Positions 1-8,691 are shown, counted from the first letter of the stretch. The stretch: DNA of 64,000 nt from Pedobacter terrae (GCF_900100705.1 NZ_FNCH01000013.1:62001-126000), one strand, 5' to 3'. Notes: generated by a model not told the origin, from the letters alone. A program made the numbers and translations.

Positions 1-358
1 AATTGGTAAGAGAATGGTAACTTAATTTATTGTTTTTAATTGCCCAGTAACCAAACTCGCCAAAGCTACCGGTATAAATTTTTCCTTTGTTATCGGTAGC
101 AACAGCTCTAACAATCTGTCGGTTAGGCATCTGGTATTTCTGCCAGTAACGGCCATCAAAAGTTAATAACCCTTCAGCATTGCCAAAGTACATTACACCA
201 TTTTTATCTTTAGCTATACTCCAGTTCTGGTTTCCTGAGGAATAAGTAGCTTTTGGGTAATTTTCGATGTACGGAACGCCTATACTTTTAATTTCTGATG
301 CATCGCTGGTTATAGCAAAGCAGGATAATAGTAGTAAAAGCCTGAAGTAGTTTAGCAT
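1..358 (-). CDS. Two-component-regulator-propeller sensor protein, N-terminal fragment (runs off left edge)
   Basis: An open frame of 119 codons starts with ATG at 358 and reaches the window edge without a stop, so only the N-terminus is present. It begins with a signal peptide (MLNYFRLLLLLSCFA), followed by repeats typical of two-component-regulator propeller blades: an NWSIAKDKNGVMYFGN block and a RAVATDNKGKIYTGSFGEFG block. In Bacteroidota such N-termini belong to periplasmic beta-propeller sensors that end in a triple-tyrosine (Y_Y_Y) domain and then either a LuxR-type HTH or a histidine kinase. The output domain lies outside the window, so which of these it is cannot be decided. The family is clear; the ligand and targets are unknown. 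Confidence 0.75.
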   Translation of the reverse strand, partial: MLNYFRLLLLLSCFAITSDASEIKSIGVPYIENYPKATYSSGNQNWSIAKDKNGVMYFGNAEGLLTFDGRYWQKYQMPNRQIVRAVATDNKGKIYTGSFGEFGYWAIKNNKLSYHSLTN

Positions 359-688
359 AAAGTGTTATTGGGTAAACCCGTTATAGCACAAAGTAATGAA
401 AAATTGTTTAAAATGGGCGAGAGGCGATAGATGTTAAGGATTCAAGCATGAAAAAGATCGAAATTTCAATAGCCCCTAAAATTGCCGACATTTCGAGCGG
501 TAATTTATCGCATTAAATCAATATAAGTAATAGAAAATTTAAGGAAGTAGCCGCACCAAGTTTTCTTCATTTCGAGCGGAGTGCAACGAAGTCGAGAAAT
601 CTGTCTCAACAGATCTCTCCCCGCCTGTACGGGCAGGCGGGCATTTCACTGCGTTCCAGTCGAGAGGACGACCTTGCTACTAATTTCT
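359..688. other. Intergenic stretch holding one palindromic repeat
   Basis: No gene was found here. The last third is filled by the nested palindromic repeat at 567-672. A short piece at 487-499 (acatttcgagcgg) matches the left end of that repeat and may be a truncated copy. An open frame on the plus strand from 581 lies over the repeat and the end of trhO and was not accepted. Confidence 0.6.
567..672. repeat. Palindromic dispersed repeat, copy 1, with a smaller palindrome nested in it
   Basis: The left arm (tcatttcgagcggagtgc.., 567-601) is imperfectly complementary to the right part (610-618 plus 646-672), with gagaaatctg facing cagatctctc. The right arm is interrupted at 619-642 by a GC-rich inner hairpin (ccgcctg / caggcgg, loop tacggg). 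A second copy with the same inner element lies at 15981-16096. The outer element resembles the small palindromic repeats scattered between genes in many Bacteroidota. No coding capacity is evident. Confidence 0.75.
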
Positions 689-1624
689 TTACGCTTTCAC
701 TGCCACCGGCTGCGGTACCTTCACATAATAACCTGTACCATCGTAAGGGCGTTTGCGCGGATTGGTGGTACATGCTACCGAGCAGCAGCCCTGAAGTTGT
801 TCGCCACAGGCATCACATTGGGTAATATGCTCGTTGCATTCTGGATTAGCGCAGTTGATCATTTTCGGCGTAGTTACTCCACAATTGTAGCAAACTGAAA
901 CTACCGTTGGGTTAACCTGGTTTACATCTACAGCTATGCGGTTATCAAATACATAACATTTGCCTTCAAAATCTTTTCCGCCAGCTTCCTTACCATATTT
1001 AATAATACCACCGTGCAATTGATAAACATCGTTAAAGCCGTGGTGCAACAATAGGGCCGATGCTTTTTCACATTTAATCCCACCCGTGCAATAAGTTAGT
1101 ATTTTTTTGTCTTTATATTGGGCAAGCTCGTTAATCTGTTCCGGGAAATCACGAAAATTCTCGATATCAAGTGTCAGTGCATTTTTAAATTTACCAAGAT
1201 TATGTTCGTAATTAGAGCGCACATCAAGAATGATTACATCCTCATCATCTTTCATTTTCATGAAATCGACCGGTTCTAAATGTTTACCCGTTTGTTTGTT
1301 AGGATCAATGATTGTAGTATCCCTTAAACCCGAGTGCACAATTTCGGATTTGTAACGGCAATGCATTTTCAGGAACGAAAGCTCTTCTACATCGTCAATC
1401 TTAAACTCTGTTTTGGCAAACCTTTCATCAGCATGGATGGCTTTCATATAAGCTTCGCAGGCTTCTGGAGTGCCCGACACGGTGCCGTTTAAACCTTCGT
1501 CTGCAACAATAATCCGGCCAACCAGGCCCAGAGATTTACAAAATTTAAGATGATCGGCAGCAAATTGTTCTGCCTCTGCTATGTAGCTATAGCAATAGTA
1601 AAGTAGTGTTTGATATTTTTTCAT
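689..1624 (-). CDS. trhO: tRNA uridine(34) hydroxylase TrhO, rhodanese family
   Basis: This 311-residue protein matches the TrhO/YceA family, which uses O2 to hydroxylate uridine 34 of certain tRNAs to ho5U. Residues 1-95 form the N-terminal domain (GRIIVADEGLNGTVSG at 36-51). Residues 125-215 form a rhodanese domain with the active-site loop CTGGIKC and catalytic Cys179. The C-terminus carries CYNC, CANPEC and CDAC cysteine pairs, probably a zinc site, as in many Bacteroidota members. The start is ATG at 1624, and a TATCTTTG box lies 40 nt upstream. It stands alone on the minus strand and is presumably cytoplasmic. The length and motifs fit the family well. Confidence 0.92.
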   Translation of the reverse strand: MKKYQTLLYYCYSYIAEAEQFAADHLKFCKSLGLVGRIIVADEGLNGTVSGTPEACEAYMKAIHADERFAKTEFKIDDVEELSFLKMHCRYKSEIVHSGLRDTTIIDPNKQTGKHLEPVDFMKMKDDEDVIILDVRSNYEHNLGKFKNALTLDIENFRDFPEQINELAQYKDKKILTYCTGGIKCEKASALLLHHGFNDVYQLHGGIIKYGKEAGGKDFEGKCYVFDNRIAVDVNQVNPTVVSVCYNCGVTTPKMINCANPECNEHITQCDACGEQLQGCCSVACTTNPRKRPYDGTGYYVKVPQPVAVKA

Positions 1625-1664
1625 AACGCTGTTGATACCGTCGCAAACGGCGTTTAAAGCGGTG

Positions 1665-1672
1665 CAAAGATA
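1665..1672 (-). promoter_or_regulatory. Putative -7 box of trhO (TATCTTTG)
   Basis: The minus strand reads TATCTTTG, an exact match to the Bacteroidota -7 consensus TAnnTTTG, about 40 nt before the trhO start. No clear -33 TTG was seen at the expected spacing. Confidence 0.45.
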
Positions 1673-1761
1673 AGGGAATTATGTAAAATGTAAAAATGGA
1701 AAATGTAAGATAGATAATGTGTCAAGCGCCATCATCCATTTTACATCAAACGTATTCCATT

Positions 1762-4209
1762 CTAGAAGCCATACGAAATCCTAAAACCTTGGGTTAACTT
1801 ACGCCCACCATCATACGCAAAGCCATAACTGGCACGCAATACCAGGCGTTGGATGCCGAAATAGAATTCTTTGTAATTTCGTTTTTCGGGAGAAGATAAA
1901 TAACCACCTCCGATAAATTCTTCAAGTTTCGCTTTACGCAACAATGGAATTTTATTCATAAAGAATCCAGCGAAATTATGTTCCAAATGGGCTTCAAAAT
2001 ATTGTTGGTTTGTACTGAACTGATAAAAATCTAAATATTGAAACTTCCTTAAATTGGGAGGAAAAATGGTTGAAATGTTACCAGCGAAATGTTTAAAATC
2101 GGGGTAGTACATGTTTTTGTTGTTCAGGAACTTGCCCACGCCAGCCAAAAACGAGGTATATCCCCACAATCCCATTCCAATTCTATCCTGCGATACTTCC
2201 AGTTTTACAAAGTCGTAGTCGATATCGCTATTCAGTACACCATTAAAGCCTTTTTTATACAATAACGTAACTTTTGGAAACTTCGATTCGGTATAAAACT
2301 TGCCATCCGGACGAGTAATGTACTGCTGTCCGAAAGTATAGGTCAAACTTGCCGTGGCACTGAAAGAATTATAGGTCGGGAAAAGCGGCGTATCCTCTGT
2401 TGGATTGAAGGGGTTATTTGAAGTGAATTCGCGGTCTTTCGCATCTATAAATTTAAATGTAGAGTTATTGGTGAGGCTTTTGTTCCTGCTATAATCTACA
2501 GCCAGACTTCCCTGCAGCCCCGAGGTCAGTTCGCGGGTGGTATTAATATTTATAAAACTCTTTTCGTAAAACTTGGCAAAGTTTTTCTCGTAAAATAATG
2601 AGTTAATGGTATTACCCAGCTGTGTCATAGAGCCCAGATTGTTCAGATCGAATATCCCGTTTCCGAATGACGCACCTATACTGGCGCGTTTAAGCGGGTT
2701 GTAATAATAACTTCCAGTTAAACTTCCGGTAAGCTTCTGGTTAGCAAAACCGTACCTCAACTCAGGTCTAATGGAATAAGATCTCCTGTTCTCAAAATCC
2801 TTCCGGTAGGTAACACCATATTTTATGGCAAACCCCTCTACTGTATTGTAAAATATAGCTTTTAATACAGGGTCGAAGCTCCAGTATTCCTTATCGTACC
2901 GATCATTGATGCTTACTCCCCTAAGCAAAAGCTTGCCTATGCCGAATTTATTGTTCTCTCTTTCAAGAGAATCGAGATATTTCTTCGATTCTTTTAGCTT
3001 CGCTATGCTGTCTTTTTTGACATAGTTGATTTTTTCATCTTCCGTTAATGGGATAGGCCTGTTGTTTCTCCAATAAATGGAATCTTTTTTATTTACCATT
3101 TCGGTAACCCTTAAGATTTCTCCATTGAAAAAGTTTTTAGGGAATTTAGGATCGAGGTTATAATTGCTATAAATTCCAACATAATATCCGGCTATTTTAA
3201 ACCCGAGCACATTGCCCCCAAATTTAAAATTAATGGCAGTAGGCATATATACCTCATTAACTTTAGTAAACTGCTGGCTGATGTGTAGCGTATCGATAAA
3301 GTTAATTCCAGCGTTTTTAGTGAGATAAACGTCGGTATTATAAATTCTCCAACTATCATCAATAATATAGATAATTCCTCTAAATACAGGATCGTTTTCA
3401 CGACGGGGAATCACTTCTATTTTATGGATAGTTTCCCCGTTTTCATTGCTTTCGCCTAATAATTTATATTTATAATAAAAAAGGGCATTATCTGCAATTG
3501 GTGAAATATATCCTCTCGCACTTAATTTGTTCTCGAGTAGATAATTATCATAAAAATCGATGATCAGATCCGATGCCTTGTTAAAACTGAATGTATTGTT
3601 CCTGCCGGCAACTTTTGATGAGATCATTTCTTCATGTACCTCATTAGGCCTTCTGAAATTAAATTTGCTCTGCGATTCCGAAAGGTAAATAATACCTCTC
3701 CGGTTGGTGTCCAGTTCTAAGATTTTCTGTATATCCTGCCCGAAGAATTTTTTAGGTGCCCCCTTTAACCGTTGCACGCCTTTAATATATACATCACAGC
3801 TAAATGCCTTCACTTCATTCAAGTGTGCTTTTCTTTCCCGAATAGCATTGCGGATAATGGCATAGGCCGGATCTTCCGCATTGGCCGTGATCGTCACATT
3901 TTCTAAAGTATAGCTTTCTGATGTTAAGGTAACATTTAGCGATTCATCTGCGGATAAATTGATAATATGATCTTGCTGTTTATAGCCAACAGCCCTAAAA
4001 CTTAAAGTGTGCTGACCATTTTTTAACTTAAGGGCATATTTTCCATCAATATTTGCCGATGTTCCTTTGGTCGTGTTTTTTAAAGAAATTGTTGCGAAAG
4101 GAATAGGTTGTCCGCTGTTATCTTTAACAATTCCGGTAAGGGTAGATTGTTGAGCTAAAATAATATTGGTAATGCTGCAAAAAAACAGGAGCGATAAAAT
4201 TCTTATCAT
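1762..4209 (-). CDS. DUF5686 / carboxypeptidase-like regulatory domain outer-membrane protein
   Basis: The protein has 815 residues from ATG at 4209. A GTG at 4251 would add 14 residues before a clear signal peptide (MIRILSLLFFCSITNIILAQ), so the ATG is preferred. Residues 20-105 form a carboxypeptidase-D-like regulatory domain (LTGIVKDNSGQPIPFATISL; a GYK.QD turn near 78). The middle matches DUF5686. The C-terminal half has the alternating aromatic pattern of a beta-barrel and ends in Phe, the usual outer-membrane signature. Such proteins resemble TonB-dependent receptors but lack a plug domain. Their substrate is unknown. It is divergent from kbl and not in an operon. Confidence 0.8.
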   Translation of the reverse strand: MIRILSLLFFCSITNIILAQQSTLTGIVKDNSGQPIPFATISLKNTTKGTSANIDGKYALKLKNGQHTLSFRAVGYKQQDHIINLSADESLNVTLTSESYTLENVTITANAEDPAYAIIRNAIRERKAHLNEVKAFSCDVYIKGVQRLKGAPKKFFGQDIQKILELDTNRRGIIYLSESQSKFNFRRPNEVHEEMISSKVAGRNNTFSFNKASDLIIDFYDNYLLENKLSARGYISPIADNALFYYKYKLLGESNENGETIHKIEVIPRRENDPVFRGIIYIIDDSWRIYNTDVYLTKNAGINFIDTLHISQQFTKVNEVYMPTAINFKFGGNVLGFKIAGYYVGIYSNYNLDPKFPKNFFNGEILRVTEMVNKKDSIYWRNNRPIPLTEDEKINYVKKDSIAKLKESKKYLDSLERENNKFGIGKLLLRGVSINDRYDKEYWSFDPVLKAIFYNTVEGFAIKYGVTYRKDFENRRSYSIRPELRYGFANQKLTGSLTGSYYYNPLKRASIGASFGNGIFDLNNLGSMTQLGNTINSLFYEKNFAKFYEKSFININTTRELTSGLQGSLAVDYSRNKSLTNNSTFKFIDAKDREFTSNNPFNPTEDTPLFPTYNSFSATASLTYTFGQQYITRPDGKFYTESKFPKVTLLYKKGFNGVLNSDIDYDFVKLEVSQDRIGMGLWGYTSFLAGVGKFLNNKNMYYPDFKHFAGNISTIFPPNLRKFQYLDFYQFSTNQQYFEAHLEHNFAGFFMNKIPLLRKAKLEEFIGGGYLSSPEKRNYKEFYFGIQRLVLRASYGFAYDGGRKLTQGFRISYGF

Positions 4210-4416
4210 ATGTTGGGTTAGTAAGCTATAAATATCGAATAACTTTAACACTATACATATAGCTTGGTGTTAAAGTTTGTTAAGATCGAAAAAAAATAAT
4301 CTTGATAAATGGTTTTCAAATATTCATCCCGGTAATGCTGATCTGATCAATTAGATATTTGTGCGTAAAATACAGGGATAAAATTGCCTTTTTAGGTCGG
4401 AAAAGACTTTTTTTTA

Positions 4417-4424
4417 TAACTTTG
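4417..4424 (+). promoter_or_regulatory. Putative -7 box of kbl (TAACTTTG)
   Basis: TAACTTTG matches TAnnTTTG exactly, 28 nt before the kbl start codon, in the divergent region between kbl and the DUF5686 gene. No good -33 TTG was found. Confidence 0.45.
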
Positions 4425-4452
4425 AACTCAAATCAACCATATTAAAAGGGCC

Positions 4453-5640
4453 ATGTATAAAACATTACAACCTGTTCTCCAAAAGGAGCTTGAAGAAATC
4501 GAAAACGCTGGATTATTTAAACGCGAACGGATCATCGTTACCCCTCAGGGTGCCGACATTAAAGTAAGCGGCGGTACTGAAGTGGTTAACTTTTGTGCAA
4601 ATAATTATTTAGGGCTTTCTTCTCATCCTAAAGTGATTGAAGCAGCTAAAAAAGCAATCGATGATCATGGCTATGGAATGTCATCGGTACGTTTTATCTG
4701 CGGCACACAAGATGTGCACAAGGAACTTGAAGCAAAAATTTCTAAATTTTTAGGTACTGAGGATACTATTTTATATGCTGCCGCTTTTGATGCAAACGGC
4801 GGCGTTTTTGAACCATTATTTAATGCAGAAGATGCTATTATTTCTGATGAGTTAAATCACGCATCAATTATAGATGGGGTTAGATTGTGTAAGGCACAGC
4901 GTTTCCGTTATAAAAATGCCGATATGGAAGATTTGGAGAAACAGTTAATTGCGGCCAAAGATTGCAGACACAGGATTATTGTTACTGATGGTGCTTTCTC
5001 TATGGACGGATCTGTAGCTCCATTGGATAAGATTGCAGATTTAGCCGATAAATATGAAGCATTGATCATGATTGATGAGTCGCACTGTACTGGTTTTATC
5101 GGTAAAAATGGCCGCGGAACACATGAGCATTTTAATGTGATGGACCGGATCGATATTATTACAGGTACTTTGGGTAAAGCTTTAGGCGGTGCGTCTGGTG
5201 GATTTACTTCGGGTAAGAAAGAAATTATTGACATGTTACGTCAACGTTCACGTCCTTATCTGTTCTCTAATACTTTGGCGCCGGCAATTGCAGGTGCATC
5301 TATTGCGGTACTGGATATGTTGAGCGAAACCACATCGCTAAGAGATCAATTAGAAAAGAATACCAAATATTTCCGCGAAAAAATGACGGAGGCAGGTTTT
5401 GACATTAAACCTGGGTTCCATCCAATTGTTCCGGTAATGTTATACGATGCCAAAATTGCACAGCAATTCGCGGCTAAAATGTTAGAAGAAGGAATTTATG
5501 TAATCGGGTTCTTTTATCCGGTAGTACCTCAGGGCAAAGCCAGAATCCGCGTGCAGTTATCTGCCGCGCATGAGCAACACCATTTAGATAAGGCCATAGC
5601 CGCATTTACTAAAGTAGGAAAAGCACTAGGAGTAATTTAA
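4453..5640 (+). CDS. kbl: Glycine C-acetyltransferase (2-amino-3-ketobutyrate CoA ligase)
   Basis: This 395-residue protein is a PLP-dependent alpha-oxoamine synthase that cleaves 2-amino-3-ketobutyrate with CoA to glycine and acetyl-CoA, the second step of threonine degradation through threonine dehydrogenase. The PLP-binding lysine is Lys242 in GTLGKALGGASGG (Lys244 in E. coli Kbl). The cofactor-contacting DESH (208-211) and NHAS (135-138) motifs are present. The length equals that of known Kbl enzymes. No threonine dehydrogenase gene is adjacent. The neighbour downstream is pheS, separated by a strong terminator, so kbl is monocistronic. The family also includes serine palmitoyltransferase and KAS/BioF enzymes, but the overall sequence fits Kbl best. 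Confidence 0.93.
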   Translation: MYKTLQPVLQKELEEIENAGLFKRERIIVTPQGADIKVSGGTEVVNFCANNYLGLSSHPKVIEAAKKAIDDHGYGMSSVRFICGTQDVHKELEAKISKFLGTEDTILYAAAFDANGGVFEPLFNAEDAIISDELNHASIIDGVRLCKAQRFRYKNADMEDLEKQLIAAKDCRHRIIVTDGAFSMDGSVAPLDKIADLADKYEALIMIDESHCTGFIGKNGRGTHEHFNVMDRIDIITGTLGKALGGASGGFTSGKKEIIDMLRQRSRPYLFSNTLAPAIAGASIAVLDMLSETTSLRDQLEKNTKYFREKMTEAGFDIKPGFHPIVPVMLYDAKIAQQFAAKMLEEGIYVIGFFYPVVPQGKARIRVQLSAAHEQHHLDKAIAAFTKVGKALGVI

Positions 5641-5657
5641 AACCAGTAATTTTATAT

Positions 5658-5694
5658 AAACAACAAAAGCCGCGCAAAGCGGCTTTTGTTGTTT
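5658..5694 (+). terminator. Rho-independent terminator of kbl
   Basis: A perfect 16-bp inverted repeat (5658-5673 and 5679-5694) with a 5-nt loop (gcaaa) follows the kbl stop by 17 nt. The GC-rich core (gccgc/gcggc) is flanked by A- and T-rich arms, so it could work in both directions. Confidence 0.85.
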
Positions 5695-5774
5695 ATGGGT
5701 TCATTTTCTTTATAATAGCATTGTAAACAGATTATTTGAACTCATTGGTCCTAAAATTATTGGATAATTTGCTG

Positions 5775-5782
5775 TATATTTG
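5775..5782 (+). promoter_or_regulatory. Putative -7 box of pheS (TATATTTG)
   Basis: TATATTTG ends 6 nt before the A of the pheS ATG. At the usual distance from box to transcription start, the transcript would begin at or next to the start codon. Confidence 0.5.
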
Positions 5783-5787
5783 AAGCC

Positions 5788-6828
5788 ATGTTACAGGACA
5801 AAATAACACAATATACCGAGAAAATTAATGCTTTCGTAACTGAAAAAGCAGACGAGTTAGAGCAATTCCGCATTAAATATTTAGGTAGCAAAGGCATCAT
5901 AAAAGAGATTTTCGACGAATTCAAGTCTGTTTCTGTTGAAGAAAAAAGATCTTTGGGTAAGGTTTTAAACGAGTTTAAACAATTAGCTGAATCAAAATAC
6001 CTTACGCTAAAAGAGGCAACGGAAAACACCGATATCAAAACTGAAAATTCTCAATTGGATTTAACTTTGCCAGGTGAAGGTTTCGAAATTGGTTCACGCC
6101 ATCCTTTGGCCCTGGTGCGTAGAGAAATTGTAGAGATTTTTGCCAAACTAGGTTTTACTGTAGCAGAAGGTCCTGAAATTGAAGACGATTGGCATAATTT
6201 CTCGGCCCTAAACTTCCCTGAAGAACATCCTGCAAGAGATATGCAGGATACTTTCTTTATTAAAAAAGGAGGCGAGAAAGGCGATATCGCTTTACGTACG
6301 CATACTTCTTCGGTACAAGTGCGCATGATGGAGCAAGGCCAGCCGCCATTTAGGGCAATTATGCCAGGCCGCGTTTACCGTAACGAAGCCATTTCTGCCC
6401 GTGCACACTGCTTTTTTCATCAGATAGAAGGTTTGTATGTGGATGAAAATGTTTCATTTGCTGATTTAAAGCAGACTTTATTTTATTTTGTGCAGGAATT
6501 ATATGGAGAAGGTACAAAAGTGCGTTTCCGTCCATCATATTTTCCTTTTACCGAACCATCCGCAGAGATGGATATTTCCTGTACCATTTGTAAAGGTGCT
6601 GGTTGCCAGCTCTGTAAATATAGTGGTTGGGTAGAAATTTTAGGTTGTGGTATGGTAGATCCGAATGTTTTGGAAAACTGTGGCATTGATTCAAAAAAAT
6701 ACAGTGGTTTTGCATTTGGAATGGGGATAGAACGTATCGCCAATCTAAAGTATGAAATTAAAGATCTGCGCTTATTTTCAGAGAATGATGCACGTTTCTT
6801 AAAGCAATTTAAATCTGCTTTAATTTAA
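5788..6828 (+). CDS. pheS: Phenylalanine-tRNA ligase alpha subunit
   Basis: This 346-residue protein is the catalytic alpha subunit of the (alpha-beta)2 phenylalanyl-tRNA synthetase. The N-terminal 90 residues form the tRNA-binding coiled coil. The class II catalytic core follows: ..GSRHPLALVRREIVEIF, RTHTSSVQVRMM with a motif 2 loop (PGRVYRNEAISARAHCFFHQIEG), and motif 3 (FGMGIERIANL). A Cys cluster (CTICKGAGCQLCKYSGW) sits where many bacterial PheS carry this insertion. The length is standard. pheT is not nearby, which is common in Bacteroidota. The stop codon overlaps the next ATG by one base, giving a TAATG junction and likely translational coupling. Confidence 0.97.
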   Translation: MLQDKITQYTEKINAFVTEKADELEQFRIKYLGSKGIIKEIFDEFKSVSVEEKRSLGKVLNEFKQLAESKYLTLKEATENTDIKTENSQLDLTLPGEGFEIGSRHPLALVRREIVEIFAKLGFTVAEGPEIEDDWHNFSALNFPEEHPARDMQDTFFIKKGGEKGDIALRTHTSSVQVRMMEQGQPPFRAIMPGRVYRNEAISARAHCFFHQIEGLYVDENVSFADLKQTLFYFVQELYGEGTKVRFRPSYFPFTEPSAEMDISCTICKGAGCQLCKYSGWVEILGCGMVDPNVLENCGIDSKKYSGFAFGMGIERIANLKYEIKDLRLFSENDARFLKQFKSALI

Positions 6829-7238
6829 TGATGAAATATCTATATAGTATATTGTTTATACTCCTGATGGTCACGGGTTGCGGTAAAGATGGAGGTTACA
6901 TCCCAGATGTACCTGTAAATTACAATGTAACCATAACGGAATTTAGCCTGAAAGCCATTAATAATACAGTTTTGGTGGTTCCAGATAAGGGAGTCGGTGG
7001 ATTGCTTATTGTTAAAACTGATTTTGGATATGTTTGTTTTGATCGATGCAGCACCGTAAACCCGGAAAAGATTTGTAGGGTAGCGCCCGATGATAGTGGT
7101 GTTACTGCAACCGACCCTTGCTCAGGAGCTAAATTTTTACTGTATGATGGTAGTCCGCAAAAAGCACCCGCACAAAGGAGTTTAAAAGCATACAATGTTT
7201 CTCTGCAAGGCAACACACTAATACATGTAAGCAATTAA
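6828..7238 (+). CDS. Rieske-like lipoprotein lacking the cluster histidines
   Basis: This 136-residue protein has a lipoprotein signal (LLMVTGC, Cys18). The C-terminal half follows a Rieske-fold layout: YVCFDRCSTV near 68-77, then DPCSGAKFLLYDGSP near 97-110, a proline-alanine loop (KAPAQRSLKAY) and a closing strand (GNTLIHVSN). A true Rieske centre needs CxH...CxxH. Here the pairs are replaced by Cys70/Cys74/Cys83 and Cys98-Ser, so a 2Fe-2S cluster of Rieske type is unlikely. Similar degenerate lipoproteins occur in Bacteroidota with unknown function. The gene overlaps pheS by 1 bp and is followed after 1 bp by a TetR regulator, so the three are probably co-transcribed. ATG at 6831 is an equally possible start. 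Confidence 0.6.
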   Translation: MMKYLYSILFILLMVTGCGKDGGYIPDVPVNYNVTITEFSLKAINNTVLVVPDKGVGGLLIVKTDFGYVCFDRCSTVNPEKICRVAPDDSGVTATDPCSGAKFLLYDGSPQKAPAQRSLKAYNVSLQGNTLIHVSN

Positions 7239-7239
7239 A

Positions 7240-7815
7240 ATGGAAGCTGAAAAAATAAAAGAAACAGTAAAAAAGGCTGCCAAAGAATTATTTAGAAAAT
7301 ACGGTTATCATAAAACCAGTGTAAATGAAATTGCTAAAAAAGCCCGCATAGCCAAAGCAACCATTTACAAATATTTTGAGAGTAAAGAGCAGGTTCTGGA
7401 TAGTATTCTGATGGACTACCTGGATCAGAACCTTTATGAGATATTAAATAATAAAGTAAGTTACGCTTCTGAAGAAGAACACTTAAAAGCACTGGTAATG
7501 AAAACAAGCCGATTGTCATTTACGGCATGTAATGAATTTATCGGATGGGATTTTGTGCGCGAAAATGCAAACTCTCAGGAGTTTTTAAAACATTTATCAG
7601 ATCAGTTGGAAGCTTTATTGTTGGCCGCTTACCTGCAATTGGATAACTTTAAAAATAATCCGGCAAGAAGGGAAGGATTGGCATTTTTGCTAAAAGCCAG
7701 TAAAAGTATCGTGTTTTCATTCGCATTTACTTCAGTTAGCGATTCTGACGTTCGTAAAAACTTTGTGAGTTTTCAGAAAGAAATATTGCCATTTTTGGTA
7801 AAAGCTGCACTGTAA
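7240..7815 (+). CDS. TetR/AcrR family transcriptional regulator
   Basis: This 191-residue protein has an N-terminal TetR DNA-binding domain (residues 5-55: AAKELFRKYGYHKTSVNEIA, then KKARIAKATIYKYFESKEQV) and an all-helical C-terminal ligand domain. The start lies 1 bp after the preceding lipoprotein stop, so it is the last gene of a pheS-led run. No efflux pump or enzyme gene is adjacent to suggest the effector. A TetR protein usually represses its neighbours, but no operator-like inverted repeat was noticed at this junction. Confidence 0.9.
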   Translation: MEAEKIKETVKKAAKELFRKYGYHKTSVNEIAKKARIAKATIYKYFESKEQVLDSILMDYLDQNLYEILNNKVSYASEEEHLKALVMKTSRLSFTACNEFIGWDFVRENANSQEFLKHLSDQLEALLLAAYLQLDNFKNNPARREGLAFLLKASKSIVFSFAFTSVSDSDVRKNFVSFQKEILPFLVKAAL

Positions 7816-7823
7816 ACATGCAT

Positions 7824-7960
7824 CGTCATCTCATGCTGAATTTATTTTACAAGGAAGAAATATTATTTTCAATTGCCTTGTAGCTACTTCGTGGTCAGCA
7901 TCTTTGATAGAGGATAGACCCTGAAATAAATCCAATAGTTATCGGATCAGGGATATGACA
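7824..7960. repeat. Interrupted palindromic dispersed repeat (gctgaatttatttcagcatc type)
   Basis: The element starts cgtcatctcatgctgaattt and ends gatcagggatatgaca, with cagcatctttgatag and gaccctgaaataaat in between. It is the same family as the compact copy at 61513-61590. Two smaller palindromes appear to interrupt it: acaagg..ccttgt near 7850-7882, and atcc..ggat near 7930-7947. Nothing in it is coding. Confidence 0.6.
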
Positions 7961-8007
7961 ACCAGAAATTCTATTTATCTGTGTGTATCTGTGGTTGAAA
8001 ATTCGAC

Positions 8008-8691
8008 TTATTGATTATAATAATCTTTCATTTTAAATTTCTGAACCGTTCTTTTCATCTTGCCGTCAACCATTTTTTGAGTAATCACAGTAACCATATC
8101 GGCAATGCTCGAATCTTCAATTACCGATGACTCTTCGTACAGTACGTTTTTAGCATCGAATTTATAATTGATGGTTTTATCAAAACAACAGCCATCTTTT
8201 TGATGAATAGCAATTTGCTTTGTTTTTTTATCAAAATCAAACATGCCCAGGTTCTCACTGGCCAGTTTGGTAAGTTCCCCGCTCTTTACAAATTTGTTTT
8301 CTTTTGAGCTTAAATAAATCTCATATGATGGGCTCGCATAGGCGCCATTATTCCCGTTTCTGATGGCAAGATCTTCCATACCGTCGAAATTAAAATCGCC
8401 GAAAATTAAAGGTGTTTGATATTTGCCAAGTTCCAGCCATCCGAGTTTAGCATTTTGAGATTCGGTTAAGCCGAAATCCAGGTCTTCAGAATGAAAAGTG
8501 TCTATCTCCCTGTTTGTAATCTTATCGTAAACAATAATCGTGGCTTTCCCGCCACAAGCATTTCCTTCACATTTATCCACAAAAATTTTAGCCTTGTATT
8601 GGTCAGAACTGTTGTTTGCCAGGAATTTAAATTGTGCTTCCGAAGTACCGGTAATAAGTAAAATACCACAAAAGATGATTAAACTTTTCAT
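8008..8691 (-). CDS. Secreted protein of the XAC2610 type (FG-GAP-like strand)
   Basis: This 227-residue protein has a signal peptide (MKSLIIFCGILLITGTSEAQ). Residues 95-130 contain FGDFNFDGMEDLAIRNGNNG, an Asp-rich loop resembling a calcium-binding FG-GAP or integrin-type turn, as in XAC2610-related proteins. Two Cys pairs occur (CEGNAC near 39-44, and CC near 168), which could form disulfides in the periplasm. It is convergent with the TetR gene and follows the Fic gene on the same strand, 55 bp downstream. The function is not known. The family assignment rests on the Asp-rich motif and overall layout only. Confidence 0.55.
   Translation of the reverse strand: MKSLIIFCGILLITGTSEAQFKFLANNSSDQYKAKIFVDKCEGNACGGKATIIVYDKITNREIDTFHSEDLDFGLTESQNAKLGWLELGKYQTPLIFGDFNFDGMEDLAIRNGNNGAYASPSYEIYLSSKENKFVKSGELTKLASENLGMFDFDKKTKQIAIHQKDGCCFDKTINYKFDAKNVLYEESSVIEDSSIADMVTVITQKMVDGKMKRTVQKFKMKDYYNQ

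Noticed and set aside
581..898. Plus-strand open frame of 105 codons
   Set aside because: It covers the palindromic repeat and the antisense of trhO, has no family features and no plausible start region.
1762..4251. Longer N-termini from non-ATG starts (4251, also 11832, 25009, 27171, 37917, 49107 and 56333)
   Set aside because: In each case an ATG lies just before a signal peptide or family start, and the extra residues come from non-coding DNA or promoter boxes.
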